This document shows positions 27,267 to 36,219 of a stretch of 64,000 bases of DNA, piece by piece. The stretch's first letter is position 1. Each line of letters begins with the position of its first letter. Source of the stretch: UBA5614 sp034678545 (GTDB taxonomy: Bacteria > Cloacimonadota > Cloacimonadia > Cloacimonadales > Cloacimonadaceae); NCBI GenBank assembly GCA_034678545.1, contig JAXDBS010000032.1, positions 83,973-147,972 on the forward strand, written 5' to 3'. The notes beneath the pieces were generated by a model. The model worked only from the letters and a program-made list of their open reading frames with translations. It had not been told where the DNA came from and searched no databases. A program made the position numbers and the translations under genes.

Positions 27267-27432
27267 ATCACGCCCCGCCCTTGAACCAGGAGCGGCTGGC
27301 GAGTCAGGGATGACCGTCTGATAAAGCCTAAACTGCCCTTATCTGAAGTTGATCAGAAGGTCATCTGGTAATGGTGCTGCAGGCGGGGACAGACGGGGTC
27401 AGGCGGATCTGGAAAGAGGAAAGGATAGGATT

Positions 27433-28449
27433 CTATTCAGGTTTGAGGGAGCGGGTCATGAGCTCTTCAATGGCGAGCTTGGGATTCTTGCTCCTGAACA
27501 GCACCTCATGAACCTGTTCCGTGATGGGCATTTCCACGCCCGCCCGGCGGCTGAGGGCGTAAACGGAACGGGTGGTGGCCACGCCTTCCGCCACTGCCTG
27601 CATGGAGAGGAGGATCTCGTCCAGGCTTCTGCCCCGGCCGATCTCGCAGCCCACGTGGCGGTTGCGGCTGTGCTGACTGGAGGCCGTGGTGAAGAGGTCA
27701 CCCACGCCGGACAGGCCGAGGAAGGTCTCCGCCTGTGCTCCCAAAGCCACGCCCAGCCGGCGGATCTCGACCAGGCCGCGGGTGAGCAGAGCGCCCTTGG
27801 TGTTGTCGCCGAAGCCGAGGCCGTCAGTGATGCCGGCGGCGATGGCGATGATGTTTTTAACTGCTCCGCCGATCTCCACGCCGGTCAGGTCAGAGGAGCG
27901 GTAGACCCGGAAATAGGCATTGCTGAAGAGCGGTTGCAGGCTTTGCAAAAGCTGCTCGTCCCGGCCCGCGACGACCACGGCGGTGGGGATCCGGCGCGCC
28001 ACTTCCTCCGCGTGGGACGGCCCCGAGAGGCAGGCGGCCGCGGCCTGGAAACAGGCCGGGAGCTCGTCCCGCAGGACTTCCGACATGCGCTTGAGCGTGT
28101 GCTCCTCAATGCCCTTAGAGACGTTGATCACGGCTCGCAGGCGCGTGAGTCTGCACAGCTCCGGCGCGGCCCGGCGCAGGACGGAGCGCAGGAATTGGGA
28201 AGGGACGGCCAGGATCAGATAATCTGTGTCGGGGGTCAGAATCTCTGTGATCGAATTGCTGAAAGCAATGCCGGCGGGCAGGATGACACCCTTGAGCAGA
28301 GCGGGATTGGAGCGGACGGTTTGCAGCTGGAGGACATAGTCCGGATTGAATTCCCAGACGCGGACGCGGTGGCCGTTTTCACTGAGCAGCTTGGCCAGCG
28401 CGAGGCCCCAGGCGCCGCCGCCCAGGACGGCAAACTCAGTCCCCTTCAC
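27433..28449 (-). CDS. gpsA: Glycerol-3-phosphate dehydrogenase [NAD(P)+]
   Basis: This 338-residue cytosolic enzyme reduces dihydroxyacetone phosphate to sn-glycerol 3-phosphate for phospholipid synthesis. It has the nucleotide-binding loop AVLGGGAWGLALAK at residues 7-20, NVSKGIE, LSGPSHAEEV, the catalytic lysine in GGAVKNIIAIAAG and the substrate-binding NTKGALLTRGL. Length is typical. It starts 14 bases inside the small acidic gene upstream and ends the leftward pgs-gpsA run. Confidence 0.96.
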   Translation of the reverse strand: MKGTEFAVLGGGAWGLALAKLLSENGHRVRVWEFNPDYVLQLQTVRSNPALLKGVILPAGIAFSNSITEILTPDTDYLILAVPSQFLRSVLRRAAPELCRLTRLRAVINVSKGIEEHTLKRMSEVLRDELPACFQAAAACLSGPSHAEEVARRIPTAVVVAGRDEQLLQSLQPLFSNAYFRVYRSSDLTGVEIGGAVKNIIAIAAGITDGLGFGDNTKGALLTRGLVEIRRLGVALGAQAETFLGLSGVGDLFTTASSQHSRNRHVGCEIGRGRSLDEILLSMQAVAEGVATTRSVYALSRRAGVEMPITEQVHEVLFRSKNPKLAIEELMTRSLKPE

Positions 28450-28768
28450 TGTGGATGAATTCTTCTATCTCGCGCAGGTCCTCGTCGCTGAGGTCGTCGT
28501 CCTCGTCATCGTCCTCCCATTCCTCTTCCAGGTCGCCGACCCAGTCGGGACAGAAGAGCAGGTCCTCCTCGTAATCCCAGCCGTCCACATTGGCAAGCCC
28601 GAAGCGCTCAAGAATATCCTGTTCCCAGAAGGAATAATAGGCGGTTCCGTTCTTGACGGCCCAGACCAAAACGGGGTGCTTGTAGCGTCGGATCTCGACC
28701 TTGGAGTTCTCAACCAGATCGAGAAATTCCCTGAGTTTCTGAGGTTCAGATTCCTGCCTGAATGTCAT
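28436..28768 (-). CDS. Small acidic protein of unknown function
   Basis: This 110-residue protein ends in a very acidic stretch (EEEWEDDDEDDD and SDEDLREIEEF). The first 70 residues, rich in aromatic residues (YYSFWEQDIL, VDGWDYEEDLLF), look like a small folded domain. It has no membrane segment or motif that I recognise. It overlaps gpsA by 14 bases on the same strand, which supports its being a real gene. Confidence 0.65.
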   Translation of the reverse strand: MTFRQESEPQKLREFLDLVENSKVEIRRYKHPVLVWAVKNGTAYYSFWEQDILERFGLANVDGWDYEEDLLFCPDWVGDLEEEWEDDDEDDDLSDEDLREIEEFIHSEGD

Positions 28769-28815
28769 GCTTGCTCCTTTTCCACAATGTCCGGCCAGTC
28801 CAGCGGGGCTCCGGC

Positions 28816-29853
28816 TTACAACTGGTAGCGGACGCTGAGCCCGTACCTGTTTTCGCTGAACTCCTTGTAGCGGCTGACGCTCGAGGTCAACGCTTCAACA
28901 TTACGGAAGAGGTGAGAGTAGTCAAGTTTTATATTCCAACGGTCGCCAAAAAAGAAATGGAAGGCGGCGGTCGTGGTGTTCAGGTTGTCAGTGCGCCCGG
29001 CGTGCCAGTCGTCGCCGCCCTGATAGTAACGGGTCTCGAATCTGAGGTCGAGTTCGGGCCTCCACTGCACGTCCGGGTAACGGGCATCGAGTTCCATTTT
29101 CTTGATCAGCAGGCCGGCAGTGAAGACGTTCGCTTCATAGGAGGCGTCCTCGGGGGCTCCGTTCTGTAAAGGTTCGTCCGTTTCATAGACTTTGTAGGCG
29201 TAGGCGCCGTCCAGATAGAAGGCGGGGAAATTTTGCTGCCAGCCGAAGGTCCAGGTCTGGATGTCGCCGTCGTATTCAGTGAAGTACTGATTGTAGAAAA
29301 AATCCTCAAGCTTGTACTGCAGGGTGGCGGTGCTGCGCCGGAAGGGATAGGCCTTGAGGTCGGCGCGCCAGAGGTTCTTTTCGTAGCTGAAGCCCTCCGG
29401 TTGTTCGGTGCCGCCGCCGTCGGCGTAGTCGCGCACGTAGACCTCGGGGGTGTAGCCGTAGAAGAGTCCGAGCTCGCCCAGCCTCCTGCTTACCCGGAGA
29501 CCGGCCAGGAAGTCGAAACGCTGTTTGGAGGGATTGAGCAGATACTGCTGCGTGCTGATCTGGCCCAGGGGGCGGATCTGCCACCAGCGCCACTGCGTGT
29601 GATAGGTCCCGTAGAGCAGGGAGTGCATGATCGCGTCATCGGCGGATTCCACGAATTCCAGGTCAGGGTGGCCGTCTTCGTTGCGCTGCAGGTCATGGCT
29701 GGAAAGCTGAAATGCGTTGTCTGTGTAGGCGGCGCCGAGTTCGAAGAAGCCGCTGAACTGGGCCGTCAGCTCCGCTGACAGGCAGAGGCAGGCCAGGATA
29801 AAAACAACCTTGGGAATGATTGCTTTCGCAAGGGAAAAGAATCCTTTGTTCAT
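28816..29853 (-). CDS. Probable outer-membrane beta-barrel protein in the pgs cluster
   Basis: This 345-residue protein has a signal peptide (KVVFILACLCLSAELTAQ) and then repeated amphipathic strands rich in Tyr, Trp and Phe (GELGLFYGYTPEVYVRDYAD, LDARYPDVQWRPELDLRFET). Such alternation to the very end (GLSVRYQL) suggests an outer-membrane beta barrel of about 14-16 strands. It does not match a family I know. An ATG two codons upstream is an alternative start. It lies three genes downstream of pgsC with close spacing, so an export or anchoring role for the polymer is a reasonable guess. Confidence 0.65.
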   Translation of the reverse strand: MNKGFFSLAKAIIPKVVFILACLCLSAELTAQFSGFFELGAAYTDNAFQLSSHDLQRNEDGHPDLEFVESADDAIMHSLLYGTYHTQWRWWQIRPLGQISTQQYLLNPSKQRFDFLAGLRVSRRLGELGLFYGYTPEVYVRDYADGGGTEQPEGFSYEKNLWRADLKAYPFRRSTATLQYKLEDFFYNQYFTEYDGDIQTWTFGWQQNFPAFYLDGAYAYKVYETDEPLQNGAPEDASYEANVFTAGLLIKKMELDARYPDVQWRPELDLRFETRYYQGGDDWHAGRTDNLNTTTAAFHFFFGDRWNIKLDYSHLFRNVEALTSSVSRYKEFSENRYGLSVRYQL

Positions 29854-29862
29854 GTGCATCGC

Positions 29863-30693
29863 CTATTTGGTTTTCAGGATCACGGGGCGGGCGATGAACA
29901 GGTTGTCGGTCAGCGGGCGCAGCTCATATTTGACAGGCTTGTTCTCCGGGGCGAACTCGAGCTTTTTCCCGATGGTGAGATTCATCAGCCCTTCGGCCTT
30001 GTAGGTGTCGCTGCGCTTGGTGGAAAGGGTCACTTCCCGCAGCTTTTTCCCGTCTGCGAAAACGGCAAAGGCGGGAGCATCCATGCTGGCCAGCTGGGCT
30101 CTGACATAGAGTGCGAAGCGCCTGCCGCGGTTGACCTGAAACGAGAAGAAGCTGTCATCCCGGAAGGCGTAATACTGGTTCTTATGCTCGTTGTTGGCCA
30201 GTTCATAAGTGCCTGCGCTGCCGAGGATCTTCAGGGGCGGAAGCTTGGCGGGTTTGGGCTTTGCCTGAACGGGCTGGAAGACACGGAAGTAAATGTCGCG
30301 GTCGTAGCAGATCAGTTCCAGTTTGTTGAGCCCGGGGGGAAGGGTCAGCTTGATGGGTTTGTAAACCTGGTACTTTTCGGAGACGGCGAACAGCTCCAGG
30401 TCGTAGAAGTGGCGCTTGTCGGCATACTTGAGAATGAAGGAAGGCTTGGAGACCGGCTTCTTGCTGATAGCCCGAATCTCGATCGCGGTCAGGCCGGCGA
30501 CGTCGGCGGTCATGCTTTTCTCCGGCAGCGAGCGGTAGAAATAGACGCTGCTTTGGCCGGCTTTGAGCAGACGCCTGGTGCCTGGGTTGGCGAAGGGCAG
30601 GGGCTTCCATTTCAAGGCGTCCGCTCCGGCCAGGCCGAGCGCCAGGCAGGCCAGCAGAACGGTTGTGATGAGCTTGACTGTTCTTTGGTGCAT
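29863..30693 (-). CDS. Secreted protein of unknown function in the pgs cluster
   Basis: This 276-residue protein has a signal peptide (LITTVLLACLALGLAGADA) and a lysine-rich, beta-strand-rich body with no motif that I recognise. There is a proline/lysine linker near residue 150 (QAKPKPAKLPP), suggesting two beta domains. It starts 13 bases after pgsW ends and stops nine bases before the barrel gene's start, so it belongs to the same transcript. It is probably periplasmic. Confidence 0.65.
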   Translation of the reverse strand: MHQRTVKLITTVLLACLALGLAGADALKWKPLPFANPGTRRLLKAGQSSVYFYRSLPEKSMTADVAGLTAIEIRAISKKPVSKPSFILKYADKRHFYDLELFAVSEKYQVYKPIKLTLPPGLNKLELICYDRDIYFRVFQPVQAKPKPAKLPPLKILGSAGTYELANNEHKNQYYAFRDDSFFSFQVNRGRRFALYVRAQLASMDAPAFAVFADGKKLREVTLSTKRSDTYKAEGLMNLTIGKKLEFAPENKPVKYELRPLTDNLFIARPVILKTK

Positions 30694-30706
30694 TATGTCT
30701 CCCCAG

Positions 30707-31834
30707 TTATAATTCTTCGTCGGGATCCACCAGGTTGGCCATGAAGTGGCGGTCGTGGCGGTCGAGAATGATCACTGTTATGATGGCGGCCAGCAGGACG
30801 GCGAGGCAGATGGACGCGATCAGCACGTTGTGGACGCGGCTGCTGAAGATGCGCCCTTCCCCGGGTGCGGGCGTGGTCTCCGGTGCGATGGGCAGGTCAT
30901 TGTCCTGGGCCAGCTTGAGGATGCGCAGATTGTGCAGGACGGGCACGTTCTTCTGGGCAAAGAGCATCATGACGCCCTGCTGCTCGAACTGCTTTTCCGC
31001 CAGCTTGCGGTTGAGCCCTTCCGGGATGAGGCGGGCGTTGACGTTGCTGCCCACATTGGCCAGGGCGCCGCCGAGGTTGATGAACAGCCTGTAGCGCTCT
31101 CCTTTGGGCAGCATTTCCTGATAGGCTGTCATCCTGAGGCCGATGTTTTCCTGCAGGCTGTTGCCTGACAGCAGGGGGACCCGGTTGCGGCGCATGGCCT
31201 CTTTCATGTATTGCAGGCCGCTGTCCGACAGGCCCACTCCCAGGTCGTCGCGGCCGCCGAAGGAGGCGTAGGCCGAACTGAAATCGATCAGGTTGTGTTT
31301 CCTGATGGTTGCTTCCATGTCCAGCCAGGTGAGGCTTTCCCTGTTGGCGCCGTACATGGAGGAACTGAGCGCGGTGATGATCACGGGCTTCAGCTTGAGC
31401 ACGGAAAGGGCGGCATAGAGGGCCAGGTTGGCGCCGGGATTGGATCCCGTGACGCCTACGGCGACATAGTCCCCTTCCTTCACGCGGGCTTTTTTCAGTT
31501 GCCGGACATAAGCCGCGGCCAGGTTGGGATTCAGCGCTGTCTGCTTTTCCGACAGCACGCCGCGCGAAGTGGTGATGGAACTGAGCTTGGTGCCGATCAG
31601 CCCTGTGGCGTGGGGATCGTCGATCGGGTCAAACTGGAAGCCGCTCTGCTGCAGGTCAGCCTTGATCACTTGCAGGAATTTGTCCATCAGGAGGGCAGCC
31701 TGGACCTTTTCCTCATAATGCTCGGCCCGGATCGTACGGTAATTGTACTGGGCGATAATGAACAGGATGATGCTGAGGGCGAGCAGCAGCAGCAGGGAGC
31801 GGCCGGATTTAAGATTGGGACGGTACATCTTCAC
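30707..31834 (-). CDS. pgsW: Poly-gamma-glutamate system protein PgsW
   Basis: This 375-residue protein has one membrane helix at each end (about residues 12-28 and 340-362) and an extracytoplasmic middle with GVTGSNPGANLALYAA and ITALSSSMYGANRE. I recognise it as the PgsW family found with PgsB and PgsC in organisms that lack PgsA. Its role in polymer synthesis or export is not established. It overlaps pgsC by four bases. Confidence 0.82.
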   Translation of the reverse strand: MKMYRPNLKSGRSLLLLLALSIILFIIAQYNYRTIRAEHYEEKVQAALLMDKFLQVIKADLQQSGFQFDPIDDPHATGLIGTKLSSITTSRGVLSEKQTALNPNLAAAYVRQLKKARVKEGDYVAVGVTGSNPGANLALYAALSVLKLKPVIITALSSSMYGANRESLTWLDMEATIRKHNLIDFSSAYASFGGRDDLGVGLSDSGLQYMKEAMRRNRVPLLSGNSLQENIGLRMTAYQEMLPKGERYRLFINLGGALANVGSNVNARLIPEGLNRKLAEKQFEQQGVMMLFAQKNVPVLHNLRILKLAQDNDLPIAPETTPAPGEGRIFSSRVHNVLIASICLAVLLAAIITVIILDRHDRHFMANLVDPDEEL

Positions 31835-32274
31835 ACCTCCCCGGCAAACACGACCATCAGGGTCAGCCTGACCAGGATGGCGGCGATCAGCATGGTGGAC
31901 AGGGTTTTCAGGAAGCCCTGGCGCTCAAACCAGTTGGCGATCAGGCCCGGCACGATGTAGCCGATGGATTGCATCTGCAGATCATACACTGTGACGTTGT
32001 GGAAAATGAAATTGCGGGAGGCCCAGCCCAGGATGAAACCAATGAGGATGCTGAGCACCATCCTGCGTTTGCCGAACAGCAGGGTGAACATCCCGATGAC
32101 CCGGATGCATCCCCAGGTGATCAGGCTCACCAGCAGGGTGCCGACGATCTGCATCGGCTTGTCCAGGTAAAGGGCTATGTAGCCGGGCACGACGATGCCG
32201 CCGGCCGATGCGCCCAGCAATTCGGAGAAAATCAGGCTGATGATCACGCCCAGGCCGACTGCTGCTTCAATCAC
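31831..32274 (-). CDS. pgsC: Poly-gamma-glutamate synthase subunit PgsC/CapC
   Basis: This 147-residue, very hydrophobic protein has about four to five membrane helices and the typical GLGVIISLIFSELLGASAGG followed by VVPGYIALY near the start. CapC/PgsC binds PgsB to form the membrane-bound ligase that makes poly-gamma-glutamate. It overlaps pgsB by eight bases and pgsW by four, which points to coupled translation of the three proteins. Confidence 0.9.
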   Translation of the reverse strand: MIEAAVGLGVIISLIFSELLGASAGGIVVPGYIALYLDKPMQIVGTLLVSLITWGCIRVIGMFTLLFGKRRMVLSILIGFILGWASRNFIFHNVTVYDLQMQSIGYIVPGLIANWFERQGFLKTLSTMLIAAILVRLTLMVVFAGEV

Positions 32275-33487
32275 GTTTGGCTCCTTGTTGTTTGTCAGTG
32301 CTTTCCGCCTTGGTGGCGGTCTGCTTCATTTTATGCTTGAAATGGGCTACGATCTGCGCCCCGTACCAGACCTGGCCGGCAATGTTGCCGATGCCGATCA
32401 CGTGGGATTCCCGGTCGGTGAGAGCCAGCACTTTCTGATAGATCACGTCTGGCAGGGGGGAGCCCAATGCCACCAGCTTGGCTTTGGGGATGCCGTGGTG
32501 CAGGGCGTAGGCCTCCACCTTGTCAGTGATCTCTCCGGTCAGGAAGAGGTAGGAAAAATCCAGCGGCCGGACGGCTTCCACCAGCTGCTGGGAACGGAAA
32601 AAGCGGTCGGCCCTGTTGTTGATGATGATGATCTTTTCCACGTCCTGCAGGCGCCCGGTCACCATGTGGATGATCTGGGCCGAGGAATCGGGGTCGTTGG
32701 CCGCGAACACGTTGTAGAAGTTGATGGTCTTGCCGCGTTCCCTGATCACGTATTTCTTGAGCGCTCCGGCGTCGGGCTTGCTTTCCTGCATTCCTTTCAG
32801 CGCCACGTCTCGCGGAATGCCCGCTTCGTTGCAAACAGCCAGGGCCAGCTGCACGTTTTCGGCGTGCTCGATGTAATGGAATCTGGCCAGTTCCTCAGGA
32901 GTGACGTCGGTGGGGCGGACCTTGACCAGGCGGGTGTGACATTTGTCCGCCATTGTCTTCAGGATGCCGTAGGTGTGGTTTTCCGCCGTGTAGCAGATCC
33001 CGTGCGGCGGCAGGGAATTGCCCAGGCTCATGGTCACGCTCTGGACGGTGCTGCCCATCACGTCGATATGGTCCAGGCGGCAGTTGGTGATGACGCTGAT
33101 GGTGGCGCGCACGAACTGGCGTTCGGAGATCCATTGGAAGACGGGATTGACTGCCATGCACTCGATCACGAAAGCGTCCGGCTTCAGGTCCGCGGCCTGG
33201 CGGAACATGTATTTCTGCTCGATGATATTGGCTCCCATGAGGCGGATGATGGCGGCTTCCCGCCCGTCCGGCAATATGAAGCGCGGCAGGGTGCCGGTGG
33301 TTTTGGCGACGGTCACTTTGCCGCCCGCCCGCAGGCCGGCAGCGATCAGCCGCGTCACGCTGGACTTGCCCCGCGTGCCGTTGACATGGATCCGGATGGG
33401 GATGGCATTCACGTTCCGGCGGTGCCGGAGATATTCCGCCAACCAGAACAAAACCAGGCCGGCGGTGGCCAGGATCAATACTAACAT
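32267..33487 (-). CDS. pgsB: Poly-gamma-glutamate synthase PgsB/CapB
   Basis: This 406-residue ATP-dependent amide ligase belongs to the Mur ligase superfamily. It has an N-terminal membrane helix, the P-loop HVNGTRGKSSVTRLI (Lys41), IECMAVNP, ITNCRLDHIDVMG with the metal-binding histidine, and a C-terminal nucleotide domain. It joins glutamate residues through gamma-carboxyl groups at the inner membrane. AGGA lies six bases before the ATG. It heads a leftward run of up to seven genes ending in gpsA. Confidence 0.93.
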   Translation of the reverse strand: MLVLILATAGLVLFWLAEYLRHRRNVNAIPIRIHVNGTRGKSSVTRLIAAGLRAGGKVTVAKTTGTLPRFILPDGREAAIIRLMGANIIEQKYMFRQAADLKPDAFVIECMAVNPVFQWISERQFVRATISVITNCRLDHIDVMGSTVQSVTMSLGNSLPPHGICYTAENHTYGILKTMADKCHTRLVKVRPTDVTPEELARFHYIEHAENVQLALAVCNEAGIPRDVALKGMQESKPDAGALKKYVIRERGKTINFYNVFAANDPDSSAQIIHMVTGRLQDVEKIIIINNRADRFFRSQQLVEAVRPLDFSYLFLTGEITDKVEAYALHHGIPKAKLVALGSPLPDVIYQKVLALTDRESHVIGIGNIAGQVWYGAQIVAHFKHKMKQTATKAESTDKQQGAKRD

Positions 33488-33638
33488 TCATTCCTCATTG
33501 AAGCTACCCTTGCAAATCAACTGCAAGTTAAAAAGCGCCATCTGCCTTTTCTTGGCAAGCATTTTTTTGTCTGCGCTGTTTTGCCAAAGTGCAATAACCA
33601 TTCCAAAGACTGGCTTCCGGCTGGCCGGAAAAAAAGAG

Positions 33639-33667
33639 TTGACGGCTTTGCTTTGCCGGAAAATAAA
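33639..33667 (+). promoter_or_regulatory. Possible promoter for the sensor kinase pair
   Basis: TTGACG at 33639-33644 and AATAAA at 33662-33667 are spaced by 17 bases, about 80 bases upstream of the kinase start. The -10 match is weak. Confidence 0.25.
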
Positions 33668-33744
33668 AGAAGCTGTCAGACATTATCAGACCTGACCTGA
33701 GATAAATGGAAATGGCCTGGCATCCGCCCAGGCTGGAGGATTGG

Positions 33745-36219
33745 ATGCGCAAGCACCGGATTGTCATAACCTGCATCTTCATGCTGCTGGCCCTGATGCC
33801 CTCTTTCACGCAGGACAGAACCGCCCCCGGAAAGGTCATCCGGGTGGGCGGCGATGCCAGTTTTCCCCCCTATGAGTTTCTGGACCAGGACCGGAATCCC
33901 AGCGGATACAACGTTGACCTGACCAGGGCCATAGCGGAGGCCATGGGCTTCGAGGTCGAGTTCCGGCTGGGCAAATGGACCAAGGTGATGCAGTGGCTGG
34001 ACCGCGGCGAGATCGACATCATCCAGGGCATGGCCTACTCCGCCGAACGCAACAGGAAATATGAATTCTCACTGCCGCATTCCGAGACCTGGCGCTGCTT
34101 TTTTGTGCGCAAATCCTCCCGGGTCAGATCCGCGGGCGAGTTGAGCGATGCCTCCATCGCGCTGCAGGAGGGCGACATCGCCCAGGAATACCTGCGCCAG
34201 AACAAATTCAAAGGCGAGATCTTCCCCGCCCGGTCCCAGGAGGAAGCTTTGCTGCTGGTGGCCAACGGCAGGTTTGACGCGGCGGTGGTCACCTTCCGGC
34301 ACGGGATGCATGTCATCGGCGGGAAGAAACTGAAAAACCTGAGGCCGGTGGACGATCCCTTCTCGCCCCGCTTTTACTGCTACGCGGTGGCCCGGCGCAA
34401 CGCCCTGCTCCTGAACGACTTCAACACCGGTCTCAATATCCTGAAGGAAAACGGCCAATATGACACCATCCAGTCCCGCTGGCTGAGCGGCGACAGCCTG
34501 GAGAGCATTTCGCGGCGCCTTTTCATGCGGCGGTTTCTGTATATCGTGATCCCCCTGTTTGCCGTAGTTCTCAGCGCCCTCATCTGGGTGATCCTGTTGC
34601 GGCGCCAGGTCAGCCGCAAGTCGCGCGAGCTGAAGAAGGAGCTGGAGGGCTGCCTCAGGTTCGAGAGCGAGCTCAACCGCGAATACAAGATGTTTGTCAA
34701 CGGCCCTGTCATCGTCTACAAGCTGAAGGGCGATCCCAACATCGTTTCCTATGTCTCGGACAACATCAGCCAGTTCGGCTACGAACCCAGGGAGATCATT
34801 CTCAAGAAACAGGATTTCTCCGAGCTGATCTTTTCGGAGGACCGGCAGCGCGCCGCTGAGCAGCTAAGGAAAGACCTGACGGAGGGGCGCGAGTTCTGCA
34901 CGCGGCAATACCGGGTGGTGACAGCCGACAGCCAGGTCTGCTGGGTGTTTGATTACACCCTGATCGTGCGCGAGGCGGATGGCGAAGTCTGGTTCTACGG
35001 CTACATGCTCGACATCACGACCCAGAAGGCTTTGGAGGCGGAGCTGCTCGAAGCCAAGGAAAAAGCGGAAACCGCCAACATCGCCAAGGGGCATTTCCTG
35101 TCCAACATCAGCCACGAGATCCGCACGCCGCTGAATGGCATCATCGGCTTCATCCAGGTGCTGCAGAACACGCAGTTCACGCCCGAGCAAAAGGAATACA
35201 TGGACCTGATCAGCTCCGCCGGCAAGACCCTGATGAAGATCGTGAACGACATCCTCGACTTCTCCCGGATGGAAGCAGGCCGGCTCGACCTCGTGGTCAC
35301 GGACTTCAACCCGCGTTACCTGATCGAGGACATCATCAAGACCTTCTCTTCCGTTTCCACCAAGCCCAACGTCGATCTCCGCCTGCGGGTCAGCGAAAAG
35401 CTCCCCGTCACGCTTTACGGCGACATGATGCGCCTGCGCCAGATCTTCATCAACCTGATGCAGAACGCCCTCAAGTTCACCGATTCCGGCTATGTCGAGA
35501 TCACGGCCGACGTCTACAACCAGACCGGGGACGACATCCGGCTGCTCTTTTCGGTCCGGGATACGGGTGCGGGCATAGACCCGCTCAAGCAGAGGGACAT
35601 CTTTGACAACTTCCTGCAGACGGAGCCCAGCCTTACCCGCAAGTACGGCGGGACGGGCCTCGGCCTCTCCATCGTCAAGCGTCTGGTGGCGCTGATGGGC
35701 GGCTTCATCTGGGTGGAAAGCGAACCCGGCAAAGGCAGCAGTTTCTTCTTCATCCTCTCCTTCCGGACCAAGGCGCCGGACCTTGCCCCCTTTGCCGAGC
35801 AGCTGGAGGAATCCGCCGCAGGGCAGGAACCTTTGCCTCCGCTCAACGTGCTGCTGGTCGAGGACGAGCCCATTAACCAGCAGGTCACGCAGAAGCAGCT
35901 TGAACGCTGGAACCTCAAGGTCAGCCTGGCCGTTACCGGCAGGGAAGCCCTCGACCTGATGCTGAATCAGGAATTCGACTGCATCCTGATGGATGTCCAG
36001 ATGCCCGAAATGGACGGGATCACCGCCACCCGCCTGATCCGTGAAAAGGAAAAGGGCAGCGAGCGCCACATGCCTGTCATCGCCTTCACCGCCTCCGCCA
36101 TGGCCGGCGACCGGGAACGCTTCCTGGCTTCCGGCATGGATGAATACATCGCCAAACCCATCGATATCGATTATCTCTTCCGGCTGCTGAAAAAGGTCAA
36201 GCCGGCCAGCCAGGCATGA
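33745..36219 (+). CDS. Hybrid sensor histidine kinase with periplasmic solute-binding domain
   Basis: This 824-residue membrane sensor has a signal/anchor helix, a type 3 solute-binding-protein domain (about residues 30-255, VGGDASFPPYEFLD), a membrane helix near 270, a PAS domain, a HisKA dimerisation helix with His457 in SNISHEIRTPLNG, an HATPase domain (DTGAGIDPL, GGTGLGLSIV) and a receiver with Asp750 in CILMDVQMPEMDG. It resembles BvgS-type receptors that sense amino acids or other small molecules. I chose the ATG at 33745 because GGAGG lies seven bases upstream; an ATG 13 codons earlier lacks a ribosome-binding site. It overlaps the next gene by four bases. Confidence 0.92.
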   Translation: MRKHRIVITCIFMLLALMPSFTQDRTAPGKVIRVGGDASFPPYEFLDQDRNPSGYNVDLTRAIAEAMGFEVEFRLGKWTKVMQWLDRGEIDIIQGMAYSAERNRKYEFSLPHSETWRCFFVRKSSRVRSAGELSDASIALQEGDIAQEYLRQNKFKGEIFPARSQEEALLLVANGRFDAAVVTFRHGMHVIGGKKLKNLRPVDDPFSPRFYCYAVARRNALLLNDFNTGLNILKENGQYDTIQSRWLSGDSLESISRRLFMRRFLYIVIPLFAVVLSALIWVILLRRQVSRKSRELKKELEGCLRFESELNREYKMFVNGPVIVYKLKGDPNIVSYVSDNISQFGYEPREIILKKQDFSELIFSEDRQRAAEQLRKDLTEGREFCTRQYRVVTADSQVCWVFDYTLIVREADGEVWFYGYMLDITTQKALEAELLEAKEKAETANIAKGHFLSNISHEIRTPLNGIIGFIQVLQNTQFTPEQKEYMDLISSAGKTLMKIVNDILDFSRMEAGRLDLVVTDFNPRYLIEDIIKTFSSVSTKPNVDLRLRVSEKLPVTLYGDMMRLRQIFINLMQNALKFTDSGYVEITADVYNQTGDDIRLLFSVRDTGAGIDPLKQRDIFDNFLQTEPSLTRKYGGTGLGLSIVKRLVALMGGFIWVESEPGKGSSFFFILSFRTKAPDLAPFAEQLEESAAGQEPLPPLNVLLVEDEPINQQVTQKQLERWNLKVSLAVTGREALDLMLNQEFDCILMDVQMPEMDGITATRLIREKEKGSERHMPVIAFTASAMAGDRERFLASGMDEYIAKPIDIDYLFRLLKKVKPASQA

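Noticed and set aside
24749..27271. Very long open frame antisense to the subtilase gene
   Set aside because: It mirrors the codon bias of a GC-rich gene on the other strand, has His/Asp/Val-rich low-complexity translation and no ribosome-binding site. The plus-strand protease has full catalytic motifs.
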